The translations under genes were made by a program, and so were the position numbers. A model generated the notes under the pieces. That model was not told the DNA's origin. It saw nothing but the letters and a program-made list of their open reading frames with translations, and did not search any database. Shown one piece after another: positions 19,345-27,946 of a DNA stretch of 64,000 bases (its first letter is position 1; each line of letters begins with the position of its first letter). Source of the DNA: CAJBLF01 sp041675025 (GTDB lineage: Bacteria > Patescibacteriota > Gracilibacteria > Absconditabacterales > Absconditicoccaceae); assembly GCA_041675025.1 (NCBI GenBank), contig JBAYUS010000004.1, forward strand, positions 27,378 to 91,377, given 5' to 3'.

Positions 19345-19845
19345 TTATTGTTCTGATTTTGATTGTTTTTTCTTTTTAAGAAATAACCAGAAACAAGATA
19401 TAATCGCAAAAATAATCAATAAGCCAATTAACAATACATATGTTAACGGAAGTTCTAAATCAACAGGAGGATTTGCATCACCAGCAGTGGGCTGAATAAC
19501 AGCTGTTATCAACACATTTGGATCGTCAACAACAATAGCTGATAATATTTTAACAAAACCAACCAAGGTATCTTCTTCCATCCTAACATTTTGAAGCCAA
19601 AACTTATGTCCATAAGAAGAACATTCAATTATACCATTACTCATGGGATCACCACGAAAAAATTGATCTTCATTTTCATAGAATGCAAGTACATCTGAAC
19701 CAATTTTGTCTCCAGCTTGTTGAATAAGCGTATCAATGCCCTGACCATAAACGATCATATATTTAATCGTATCGTTATTGGTAGCAAAGATTGAGGAAGC
19801 CATCACAGCAACCAAAATCATCAAGAAAAAAGTTTTTTTTATCAT
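19345..19845 (-). CDS. Secreted/anchored protein, paralog 2 (166 aa)
   Basis: A signal peptide (MIKKTFFLMILVAVMASSIFA) precedes TNNDTI, a longer extracellular part with one Cys, the segment VIQPTAGDANPPVDLELP, a C-terminal TM helix and a basic Lys-rich tail. It shares layout and the pre-TM motif with the gene at 18824-19222. The pair are tandem duplicates that kept nearly identical promoters, though paralog 2 lacks the 20-bp palindrome. Probably a small surface protein; no known domain. Confidence 0.72.
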   Translation of the reverse strand: MIKKTFFLMILVAVMASSIFATNNDTIKYMIVYGQGIDTLIQQAGDKIGSDVLAFYENEDQFFRGDPMSNGIIECSSYGHKFWLQNVRMEEDTLVGFVKILSAIVVDDPNVLITAVIQPTAGDANPPVDLELPLTYVLLIGLLIIFAIISCFWLFLKKKKQSKSEQ

Positions 19846-19878
19846 AATTTATTTATTTAGTTTTTGTTATGAATAAAA

Positions 19879-19906
19879 CTTATAGTGATTTATCCAAAAA
19901 AGTCAA
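19879..19906 (-). promoter_or_regulatory. Promoter of secreted paralog 2
   Basis: Minus-strand TTGACT (19906-19901), 16 bp, TATAAG (19884-19879). It lies inside what would be an N-terminal extension of the plus-strand gene beginning at 19998, arguing for that gene's shorter form. Confidence 0.65.
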
Positions 19907-19997
19907 TGTAATGTATATGGAGAACATAAATAATTTATCTTGTTTTTTCAGCACAAATACATACCTTAGAACCAACCTTTTACCAATAAATAAAAAT

Positions 19998-20339
19998 ATG
20001 ATTGATACGGATATATTTATTGAACAAATGCTCATAAAAGTGATTCCCGATATTGACGATGAAGGACTCGAAATGATGATAGAAGAAACAAAACCAGTAC
20101 TCTATGATCGAGTAATGACACACATCGTAGGACAAATCGACGAAAAAGATGGTCAATGATTTTTGGATATTTTAGAAGAAAAATGAGTGACTCCAGAAGT
20201 AGCAGATTATTTAAAGACAAAAATATCAAATTTTCCTGAATTTTTGGACAAAGTATATGATGACTTTGAAACAATGTATCTCAAAGAATTTAAAAGTTTT
20301 GAAAAAGAATTTCCTGTCGAAGAAGAAGAAAAAGAATAA
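19998..20339 (+). CDS. Small acidic protein (113 aa)
   Basis: An acidic helical protein (MIDTDIFIEQMLIKVIPDIDDE.., ending EFPVEEEEKE) with two TGA glycines. Its pattern resembles the acidic protein at 12089-12376. An ATG at 19869 would add 43 residues, but that stretch overlaps the promoter of the divergent gene and looks unlike the rest, so 19998 was chosen. Function unknown. A repeat follows directly. Confidence 0.6.
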
Positions 20340-20349
20340 AAAAATCACC

Positions 20350-20440
20350 GTCATTGCGAACTTGCCTGCGACAGGCAGGCGCAGTGAAGCAATCCTGTTT
20401 TTATGACAGATTACTTCTTCACTATATTCTTTGCAATGAC
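20350..20440. repeat. GTCATTGCGA-type inverted repeat with a nested palindrome
   Basis: Outer arms GTCATTGCGA and TTGCAATGAC enclose GTGAAGCAATC..GATTACTTCTTCAC. The palindrome CTTGCCTGCGACAGGCAGG (family B) sits between the GTCATTGCGA and GTGAAGCAATC blocks. The same outer repeat without that block is at 22268-22342. Confidence 0.75.
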
Positions 20441-20450
20441 AATAAAATAA

Positions 20451-20726
20451 TTATTTCATACGAATTTCTTCAATTCTAGTTTTGTAACCAATCTTTTCTA
20501 AAGCCAGATTTACGTCATGTAAGATCTGATTTTTTTGTTTAAAAACCTGTATTTTAAGTGTCTGATCATTTGTTTTGAGAAAAAATACATTGAAGCTGAC
20601 ATATCATTCGAGATCAGGAATCCCCAAGATAGTTCTGACTGTATTCAATGCTACCGCGCCCACCATTGCCCTGCCAAGATGCCTATGAGCTAGTGTTTTT
20701 CTGATATACTCCTTAAGTAATTTCAT
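20451..20726 (-). CDS. DciA/DUF721-like protein (91 aa)
   Basis: Visible only with TGA=Gly. An N-terminal helix pair (KLLKEYIRKTLAHRHLGRAM) is followed by a strand-helix-strand unit: YVSFNVFFLKTNDQTLKIQVFKQKNQILHDVNLALEKIGY then RIEEIRMK. This is the core pattern of DUF721/DciA, the helicase-loader family of bacteria lacking DnaC. If correct it would help load DnaB at replication. The match is by pattern only and the protein is at the short end, so confidence is moderate. Confidence 0.55.
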
Positions 20727-20808
20727 ACCACTTAGGTTAGTATCTTAGTTTGCAAAATCAAGGAGAATTGATATAAGTTTGGCATATTTATTTTGTATAC
20801 AAAAACAA

Positions 20809-21390
20809 ATGAAGAAAATAATCAGTATTCTTTTATTAGTAATTTTTGTTAGTGCAAATTTTTCTTGGGGGCAATGAGAAGATCCAACATGTACTTGTAC
20901 AAATTGAGTGGTAGATTCATGTCCAACAACAAGTTTAGGAGCAGGAATAGCATGATCAAATTGTAGCTGTAGTTATGGTAATGATGTATTGAGTTGTACA
21001 GAAACAGTAATAGAATCATGAAATACACCATTAGCACCATCAGATTCAGTTATGGGAATCTCTTGTAGTGAAACTCAACTCACCAATGGACAATGTAAAC
21101 TCAATATCTATGATACTCTAGGAATTAGAAAAAGCGTAAGAAATAGCGGAGACCCAACATCTGTTGGACTTTTCGTACAAGATGTAGTACTTTCAGCGAC
21201 ATTCTTTATCGGAACTTTGGTGACAGTAGCACTCGTAGTATCAGGACTTATGTTTATCTTCGCAGCAAGTTCAGGAAAAGATCCAGCCAACGCAAAGAAA
21301 GGAATTGTTTGATCACTTGTAGGATTACTTATCGTGGTATCATCATATGTTATCATTAGATTGGTACAATATATTGCAAAAGGATTCTAA
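20809..21390 (+). CDS. VirB2/TrbC-like pilin with Cys-rich extracellular domain (193 aa)
   Basis: A signal peptide (MKKIISILLLVIFVSANFSWG) is followed by a Cys-rich region of about 85 residues (CTCTNG, CSCSYG and others). Two hydrophobic helices (about 124-152 and 165-186) separated by a short basic loop GKDPANAKKG follow. Helix-loop-helix with a small basic turn is the T4SS pilin pattern common in CPR genomes. Several glycines are TGA. It resembles the gene at 42737-43207, which has the same two-helix core without the Cys-rich insert. Likely a membrane pilin-type subunit of a secretion or uptake apparatus. Confidence 0.72.
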
Positions 21391-21525
21391 AACTTAATGA
21401 AAAACTAATAATTAATAATGAATAATGTGTGACTTGTCTTAATATTAACTATCGTAAATTACAATAGTCCATAAGATATAAAATCCGACATTTTTCATTT
21501 TTCACTTTTCATTATTCATTAAATT
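21391..21525. repeat. Dispersed inverted repeat, family E copy 1
   Basis: AATAATTAATAATGAATAATG on the left is roughly complementary to TTTTTCACTTTTCATTATTC on the right. The interior ATTACAATAGTCCATAAGATA matches the copy at 54.4 kb (ATCACAATAGTTTATAAAGATA). Confidence 0.7.
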
Positions 21526-22260
21526 ATGCATATTCATATAGTCAGCATTTTCCCAGACATATTTAAGAGTTTCATAGAAACTTCGCTTATCAAAAAAGCT
21601 CAAGAAAAAAAAATTCTGAGCTTCACTTTTACCAATCCAAGAACATTTTGTCCAGATAAACATCAACAAGTAGACGACACTATTTACGGTTGAGGAGCTG
21701 GATTACTTATGAAAGCCAAACCAGCAATCGACGCAGTAGAATCCATAATAAAAAAAATCAAAAAAACTAAAGTCCCCCTTGATAAAGGGGGAAAACAAAA
21801 AGGGGGATTTGAAAAAGACTTTCAGATTATTCTTCCCTCACCCTCAAAAGAAGTCTTCACACAAAAAATAGCTCATACACTAAGCACAGAAAAAAATATT
21901 ATTTTTGTATGTACAAGATACGAAGGTATCGACTATCGTTTCGAACAATATATGAAAAAAAAATATGCCAAAAAATTTCAAAAAATTTCTATCGGACAAT
22001 ATATCACGCTCGGTGGTGAAATCCCAGCGATGGCGATGATCGAAGCGATAAGCAGACTCATCCCGTGAGTTATCAAGGAAGAAGCTAGTCGACAAGATGA
22101 AAGTTACAACGTCGCACAGAATATGAATAACTTAGAATATCCACAATATACAAAACCAGAAAAAGTTCTCTGAATAAAAGTACCAAAGATATTGCTTAGT
22201 GGTCACCATAAAAATATCAATGAACGAAGACAGAAAAAAACTACCAAAATAAAAAAATAA
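21526..22260 (+). CDS. trmD: tRNA (guanine-37-N1)-methyltransferase TrmD (244 aa)
   Basis: This enzyme methylates G37 next to the anticodon, preventing frameshifts; it is a SPOUT-fold dimer. Signatures are MHIHIVSIFPDIFKSF at the start, DDTIYGGGAGLLMK near 50-63 and CTRYEGIDYR. The trefoil-knot SIGQYITLGGEIPAMAMIEAISRLIPG and LEYPQYTKP..KVPKILLSGHH follow. The WR motif after LLSG is CGA-AGA at 22225, again Trp by CGA. A 46-bp palindromic repeat is read through as KVPLDKGGKQKGGFE (about residues 82-96), between the helix IKKIKK and the strand FQIILPS. The core length is otherwise normal. Confidence 0.93.
21768..21813. repeat. 46-bp palindromic repeat inside trmD (family A)
   Basis: Same length and frame as the copy in uvrC, with three substitutions. 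The hairpin CCCCC..GGGGG is followed by a second G-run and ATTTGAA. Confidence 0.9.
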
Positions 22261-22267
22261 AAAAATA

Positions 22268-22342
22268 GTCATTGCGAGGAACATAGTGACGAAGCAATCT
22301 AGAAGAAAGACTGGATTGCTTCGCTGAAACGCTCGCAATGAC
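22268..22342. repeat. GTCATTGCGAGG inverted repeat
   Basis: Arms GTCATTGCGAG..GAAGCAATC and GGATTGCTTC..CTCGCAATGAC are near-perfect complements around an AGAAGAAAG centre. This is a type of dispersed bacterial intergenic repeat. Confidence 0.8.
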
Positions 22343-22379
22343 ACCCAATTATTCATTCTTAATTATTCATTCTTAATTT

Positions 22380-23504
22380 ATGCTCGGACTCCTCTACTTC
22401 GGCAGACTTGAAAAAGAAAAATGATTCGATGCTATCATCGATATGATTGAGATGTTCGAAAAAAATAAACAAGAATTACCCTGCGCACTATTTATCTTTG
22501 GCTCAGGAAGCGGAGAAAAAAGAATACAAGAATTGGCGAGTAAAAATTCAAATATACATTATTTCTGACGAAAAGATCTTACAACAATCAAAAGATACAT
22601 AGTAAATTGTGACTATTGTCTTATGCCATCAGAATGTCTTGAAACATTTGGTCTTTCCGCATTAAATGCTATGAAACGATGACTACCGGTCATCTGATAT
22701 GCTAAGTGAGGACTCAAAGAATTTATCAATTCTAAACTTGATCTCACTCACCAGCACGGTCACACAACATGAGAAAAATTACACAATTTAATAGCTAAAT
22801 TACAACCTTCAACCTGAAACCTTCAACCTGAAACTAATTATGGAAAAGATAGTCGAATCGTTCGTTTCCATGCACTCGCAGGGAAAGAAGTCAGAAATAT
22901 AATCATAGTATCAGATTTTATTAATAGAATTTGAGGAATTGAAACATATATCAACGATGCAAAAGAGTTATTGGAACAACACGGATATAAAGTGGAATTA
23001 TGCGGTTGATCAGTACCATCATGAATACTTGGAAAATTCGTAAAATATCTAGGAATCATTACCGGATTAGTAAATTGTTATGAAGCAGTAAGGTTAAAAA
23101 GAAAAATAAAAAAACTAAAACCAGATCTCATTCGATACAACAGTGTCATGAGATATCTCGGTCGAGCACCGATACAAGTAAGCAGATATAGTTCCGCAAA
23201 AAAACGGATGATGTTTCATGATTTGGGATATTTTTTTCCATTTCCAAGTCAGTTAACCAGCGAACATACTATCAAGACACCACTCACCTTAAAGCATTTT
23301 CTCAGTTCGTATCCGACAAACAATCCACTGAAAAAATTAGCGATTATAGGAAAATATTTATCACTTCGCCTCATAAAAAATCAATTACAAAAAAGGATGG
23401 ACACATTTTTGGTACCATCCGATTTCATGAAAGATATCGTACATAAGTCCTATACTATAGATAATGAGAAGATCAAAGTTTTCCCTCATTTCATCCAGGA
23501 ATAA
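22380..23504 (+). CDS. Circularly permuted GT4-type glycosyltransferase (374 aa)
   Basis: The two Rossmann halves of a GT-B, family-4-like glycosyltransferase occur in reversed order. Residues 1-141 are the C-terminal, donor-binding half (LLYFGRLEKEKGFDAI at the start, the ECLETFGLSALNAM E-x7-E helix, GLPVIG). Residues ~171-374 are the N-terminal half (IIIVSDFINRIGGIETY onward) and end at KVFPHFIQE, exactly where the donor half normally begins. The join (QPSTGNLQPET, residues 142-152) is encoded by a tandem ACCTTCAACCTGAA repeat like intergenic DNA elsewhere. The frame is open throughout only with TGA=Gly. Substrates unknown; probably envelope glycan or glycolipid synthesis. Whether it is active is uncertain. 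Confidence 0.8.
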
Positions 23505-23607
23505 ACAATCAGTGAAAAACTAAAAACGTAGGATTTTTCTTATTTATTAATCAAAAAATTCCATCATTTTTCACTATTCACTTTTCATTATTCATTAAGT
23601 TTTGAAT
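23505..23607. repeat. Dispersed inverted repeat, family E copy 2
   Basis: TTTTTCACTATTCACTTTTC and ATTATTCATTAAG at the right end, and AGTGAAAAACTAAAAACG at the left, match the other family E copies. It separates two convergent genes. Confidence 0.6.
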
Positions 23608-24597
23608 TTATTCAAAACTTTTTAGGTCTTCACACACTTTCCTAAATGTGCAACTTGCACATTTTTTTTCGCTTTTTGTTCTTGGGAAATTATTTACAGA
23701 CAATGGTTGGTTTTTGATAATATCACCATCTTCCAAAAATTGTTTTTGAAATTCTACATCATCTTTTATTTTCTGAAGAATGTGATCAATATCAGCTTTT
23801 TCAATTTTACCACCAATCTGGTGAAGACTTGGAAGATAGACCTCATATGCTTCAATATCTACATTATCAATATTAAGATTAGATTTCAAAAGAAGTTTTA
23901 ATGCATAGATCTTAAGTTGTTCAGAAGCACCATCGATATCCATTCTTTCTTTTCCACTTTTTCGATCAAGAATAAGATATTTATTATCAGACACAACTAC
24001 TCCAAAATCTGGGGCTGCCATCACATTTACACTTTTCAATTCAGGAATAGAATTTAAATGTAATTTCATTCCTTCAAAATCCCTTTCTCTTGGATTTTCT
24101 ACATAGACCGATTGCGCATTTTTAAAAAAATGTTGTACTTTTTCATTTCGTTCACTTTCTAGAAAAACATCAAGATTATGAGTAACCTTTTGGATAATTT
24201 CTTCCAATTGATCATCAATATTTTCTCAATAGTAATGCTCTGAAAGTCCAAACTTACGATCTCTATCATATGCAGTATAATCTCTCGTTTTAGATATTTC
24301 AAATTCTTTTCTCATTTCATCTATAACGCGATCTTTGAATTTTTGTATAGTTCATTCTTCAAAATCTCATCTTTTCAATGCTCTCAAATAATCAGACAAC
24401 AAATGATGGGTCTTTTCACCTACTCGCATATCTGCACTCTTAAGATTTTTAAGCAAAAGCGTTGTAAGCCAAACATCTTGATTAAGACTTCTCAAAGAAT
24501 GAGGATAATAATTGAATAAATACTTTTTATTACAATATTCTAGCACTGTAATTCTTGTCGTAGACCATGTCAATGTGTGATTATAAGTATTTGCCAT
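23608..24597 (-). CDS. Cas4/AddB-like PD-(D/E)XK nuclease with Fe-S cysteines (329 aa)
   Basis: A predicted RecB-family nuclease. It has C22 near the N-terminus (EYCNKKYLFNY), the motif-I His in GEKTHHLL (about 60-67), PDFG with D197, the catalytic D211-x-K213 in LILDRKSGK, and QLKIY (Q227xxxY231). The C-terminal triad C313, C316 and C322 would complete a 4Fe-4S cluster with C22, as in Cas4 and AddB. Two TGA glycines join the halves. There is no CRISPR array or cas gene in the window, and no helicase domain, so a stand-alone repair or DNA-processing exonuclease is most likely. It has its own promoter. Confidence 0.82.
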
Positions 24598-24636
24598 TGG
24601 ATATGATAAGAAATTAAAAGCTAATAGGTTATTTAG

Positions 24637-24664
24637 CTTATACGAATACCATGTTTTTTTTCAA
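24637..24664 (-). promoter_or_regulatory. Promoter of the nuclease gene
   Basis: Minus-strand TTGAAA (24664-24659), 16 bp, TATAAG (24642-24637), about 40 bp before the ATG. Confidence 0.6.
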
Positions 24665-24665
24665 C

Positions 24666-24702
24666 AAAAAAGCTCCGCAGTATTTTGCAGAGCCTTTTTT
24701 AT
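24666..24702 (-). terminator. Terminator after RNase J
   Basis: GCTCCGCA and TGCAGAGC pair around a 6-nt loop between A- and T-tracts. It works in either direction, but the minus-strand RNase J gene ends just upstream. Confidence 0.75.
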
Positions 24703-24766
24703 ATTTCAAAAGAAATTCCATCATTTTTCACTATTCATTATTCGTTTTTCATTCGCCTCCGGCGAG

Positions 24767-26857
24767 TTAGTCATCATATCCTTGTTCTTCTAAAGTCATA
24801 CCAAGAACTGATTCATCCAATGAAACATCAGGAGTTCCATTTTGAGTCTCTCTATTGATGTATACATACATTGGTAAAAGCATTGGTACTCTACCTATAA
24901 TTTTGGAAATAAATTCGCCAAGAGTGTCTTTAATTTGTCTAAGATTATCTTTTATGTCCATACGTTTCTTTTGATGTTCATTATATTTTGCTCTAGCAAA
25001 ATCCACAATCTGTGTATGAATGGTTTTTACTTCACTAGAATAAACAAAACCTCTAGATTCAATCTGAATATTCCCGACGAGCTCATTACTCTTGGTGTCA
25101 ATCTTGAAAATCAACGATACAATTCCATTTGCTGCCATAATATGTCTTGCCTTGATAACATATTCTCATGACATATGTCATTGTCCTTTTCCATCAATAA
25201 GAATAGTATCCAATTTAAGTTTTTCATCTGAAATAAGGACTACATCATCATACATTTCTATAATATGCCCATTGGTATCAGGCATCAAGATTCTATCATC
25301 ATGTATTCACATATCAATAGCGATTTTTTTATGATCATATCTTTCTTCTGCAGGCATAAAATATGGCAAAAAGAATTCTGGTTTTAGTAGATTGAGGAAA
25401 AGTTTGTGATCTTCAATACTTCCATGTCCTGAAGCATGAACATCCATTTCATTGTTAGTAATCAGATTTATTTCTTTAATAACAAGTTTATTAAGCATAT
25501 TTTTCATGGCAATTTCATTACCAGGAATAGTACTACTAGACATCAAAATAGTATCTCATTTTTTAAGTTTTACGATATTGTGTTCATTTCTTGCCATTCT
25601 TGTCAAAGCAGCAAATTCTTCGCCTTGTGCTCAAGTTGAAAGAATAAGAACCTTATTGTCTGATAGACTATTAATTTCATTGTCTAGTTTGCGAATATAC
25701 TGTTTAGGTACGGTAATATATCATAATTGTTGACAGATTTCGACAAGATTAACCATAGATCTTCCAGAAAGAAAAACTATTTTATTGTATCTAATTGCAC
25801 TATTAATAATCTGGATTATTCTACCTACATTGGTAGCAAAAGTAGCGACTAATATTCTTCATTCTACTCATTTGATAATATCATCAAGCGTTTTACCAAT
25901 AACTTTTTCAGAAACTGATCGTCCAGATTTTTTGGTTCATAAACTATCTCCCATATAAAGTTTTACTCATTCTATACCAATTCTACCAATTTTTGCTAAA
26001 TCAGCAGGCTTATCTACAGCAGGAGTATAATCAACCTTAAAATCGGCAGAATTAAAAACTAATCCCTTTGGGGTATAGATAGACAAAGCCATTGTTTCAG
26101 GAATGTTGTGGTTTACCAAAACAAATTCTATAGTAAAGCATCCTAATTTCAAAATATCGCTTTCAGGATCTACGAGTTTATATTTAATTTTAGCTGCTTC
26201 TTTTGGATCGTCAAAAGTTTTTTTTACGATTCATAAAGTAAGTGGCGTAGTATAAATTACAGGGAAATCCAATTCAGGCAATATATGTCTCAATGCTCAA
26301 ACATGATCCAAATGTCCATGAGTAAGCAAAATTCATCTTAATTTATGTTTATTTTTTTTGATATAAGAAATATCAGGAATAATATAATCTGCTCATAATT
26401 CTTCATTAGCAGCAAATTCCATACCTGCATCAATAAGGATGAGATCATTCTCATATTCAATAAACATACATTGTCAAACCTGTTGTAATCAAAGCAAACT
26501 TCAAATTTTTACGGGTTTTTCTCCCTTTTTGATAAGTTTACGAGGATCATCAATAGACGTTATTGGTTTAGCATCTCTATGACGAAGAAAGGCTTCAGAA
26601 GTCATTTTAGGTCCTTGTGGACGAAGTGGTTTTCTCCCTTTATACGGAGTTTTTGAATTGTTTTTTTTGCTAAAATCAATAGATAAGTTTCATTGCATTT
26701 GTGCTGATGATACTGGTTTTGCTGGTGATGTTGATTTGTTTAATCATACCGGAGATACTGGTCTTGATGAAATTGGTTTTGCTGGTATTGGTGTTTTTGA
26801 TGTTTGTACTGAAGGTTTTTGTGTTCCAGGTACGTTTGGTGTTTGTGTTTCGTTCAT
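24767..26857 (-). CDS. rnj: Ribonuclease J (696 aa)
   Basis: A metallo-beta-lactamase/beta-CASP exo- and endoribonuclease of mRNA turnover and rRNA maturation. A disordered Pro/Ser/Lys-rich N-terminal extension of about 90 residues precedes the catalytic domain. The metal motif THGHLDHVGAL is near residues 175-185. Others in order are VNHNIPETMALSI, SADFKVDYTP, STGAQGEEFAALTRMA, and HASGHGSIEDHK with PEFFLPYFMPAEE. A C-terminal domain follows the VLISD..LIDGKGQG segment. TGA encodes many glycines, including GxxxLQQVGQCMF. Length is above the usual ~555 aa because of the extension. It is flanked by a terminator. Confidence 0.93.
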
Positions 26858-27090
26858 AATAATGTATAAGTTTAAAAGTTTAAAATAATTAATTGGGCTC
26901 GACCATCAAAAAAAAGTTTGTAAAATATTTTTTTTGGATGCGAGAGTTATATGGGACGGCTAAAGAAACTGTAAGTACGAACCTTGCCTGCGGCAGGCAG
27001 GTGAAATGAAGTAATTACAAATTTCGAAAAGCGGTTCAATAAATAAAAATTGTTATGTGAAATAAATATTTTAGCAATCTAGTAATTATA
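26858..27090. repeat. Intergenic region with a family B palindrome (233 bp)
   Basis: It contains CCTTGCCTGCGGCAGGCAGG at about 26982-27001. The palindrome is set inside GTAAGTACGAA...GAAATGAAGTAATTAC, a degenerate version of the GTCATTGCGA repeat, so the nested arrangement of 20.35 kb recurs. No gene seen. Confidence 0.65.
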
Positions 27091-27759
27091 ATGGAAATAT
27101 TAAAGACTCTAAGAAAGACATGCAAAGAAAAGCAAATTCCTATTATAAGCTTGGCAACAGAAAACTTTTTGTGAAAGTTGTTGAGAAAGCATAAACCAAA
27201 AATATGTATAGAAATTTGAGGTGCAGTAGGTTATAGCAGTATATATATGTGAGAATTAATAAATACACGAGAAGGAAAGATTACTTCATTTGAGATTTGT
27301 TATCCTGCATATTTAGAAGGATTGCAAAATACAAAACAATCACGTTGTTATAATATCATCAGTTATCCATACGATTTTCGTTATGCTCCTATCAAAAAAT
27401 TGGTGCAAGGACCGGTAGATTTTATCTTTATCGATGGACAGAAAAGCCAATATGGTGAATATATGGAAATTATTGAGAAAATAAGTTCACCACACACGGT
27501 TATTGTCATAGATGATGTTATCAAATATTATAACAAGTTGTCTTCATTATACGGATATTTAGAAAAAAAGCAAATCAAACATTTCGAACCACAAAAAAAG
27601 GGAGTGAAACGCGATTTTTTTGAAGGAGAGAATTGTACCGGCGATTTTTGACATAGAAAACACAAGTGAAACGAAGTATTTTCTGATTTCAAAAACAGAC
27701 GCGTGTACAAAATCCTACAGTTAGAGCCTGATGATGGTATAATGTTAATCAACGGATAA
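27091..27759 (+). CDS. SAM-dependent O-methyltransferase-like protein (222 aa)
   Basis: A class I methyltransferase of the O-MT family 3 (COG4122) type. SAM motif I is ICIEIGGAVGYSSIYMGE near residues 39-56, with TGA supplying glycines. The acidic strand ITSFEI follows, then VDFIFIDGQKSQYGEYMEII with the motif IV Asp, and TVIVIDDVI. Substrate unknown (small catechol-like molecules or tRNA wobble uridines in relatives). It stands alone between a repeat region and a terminator. Confidence 0.8.
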
Positions 27760-27822
27760 GTCAAAATATCAGCAAATTTTACCAGTTTTTATTGTCTCTA
27801 AAAATAGAGCTATATTGTATCA

Positions 27823-27862
27823 CAAAAAGCCAATTTGCAAATAGGAAAAGTGGCTTTTTTTG
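27823..27862 (+). terminator. Terminator after the methyltransferase gene
   Basis: AAAAAGCCA pairs with TGGCTTTTT across an AT-rich loop that can itself fold (TTTGCAAA). Seven T residues end it. Confidence 0.65.
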
Positions 27863-27946
27863 TTTATTTTTTATGTCTTTTATATATACTATCGTATCGC
27901 ATTTTTTCGTGTATATAAAGGCATTTATAATTCAGCTTCTCAACTG

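Noticed and set aside
19869..19997. Longer N-terminus of the acidic protein at 19998
   Set aside because: The stretch contains the promoter of the divergent secreted gene and is unlike its small acidic relative.
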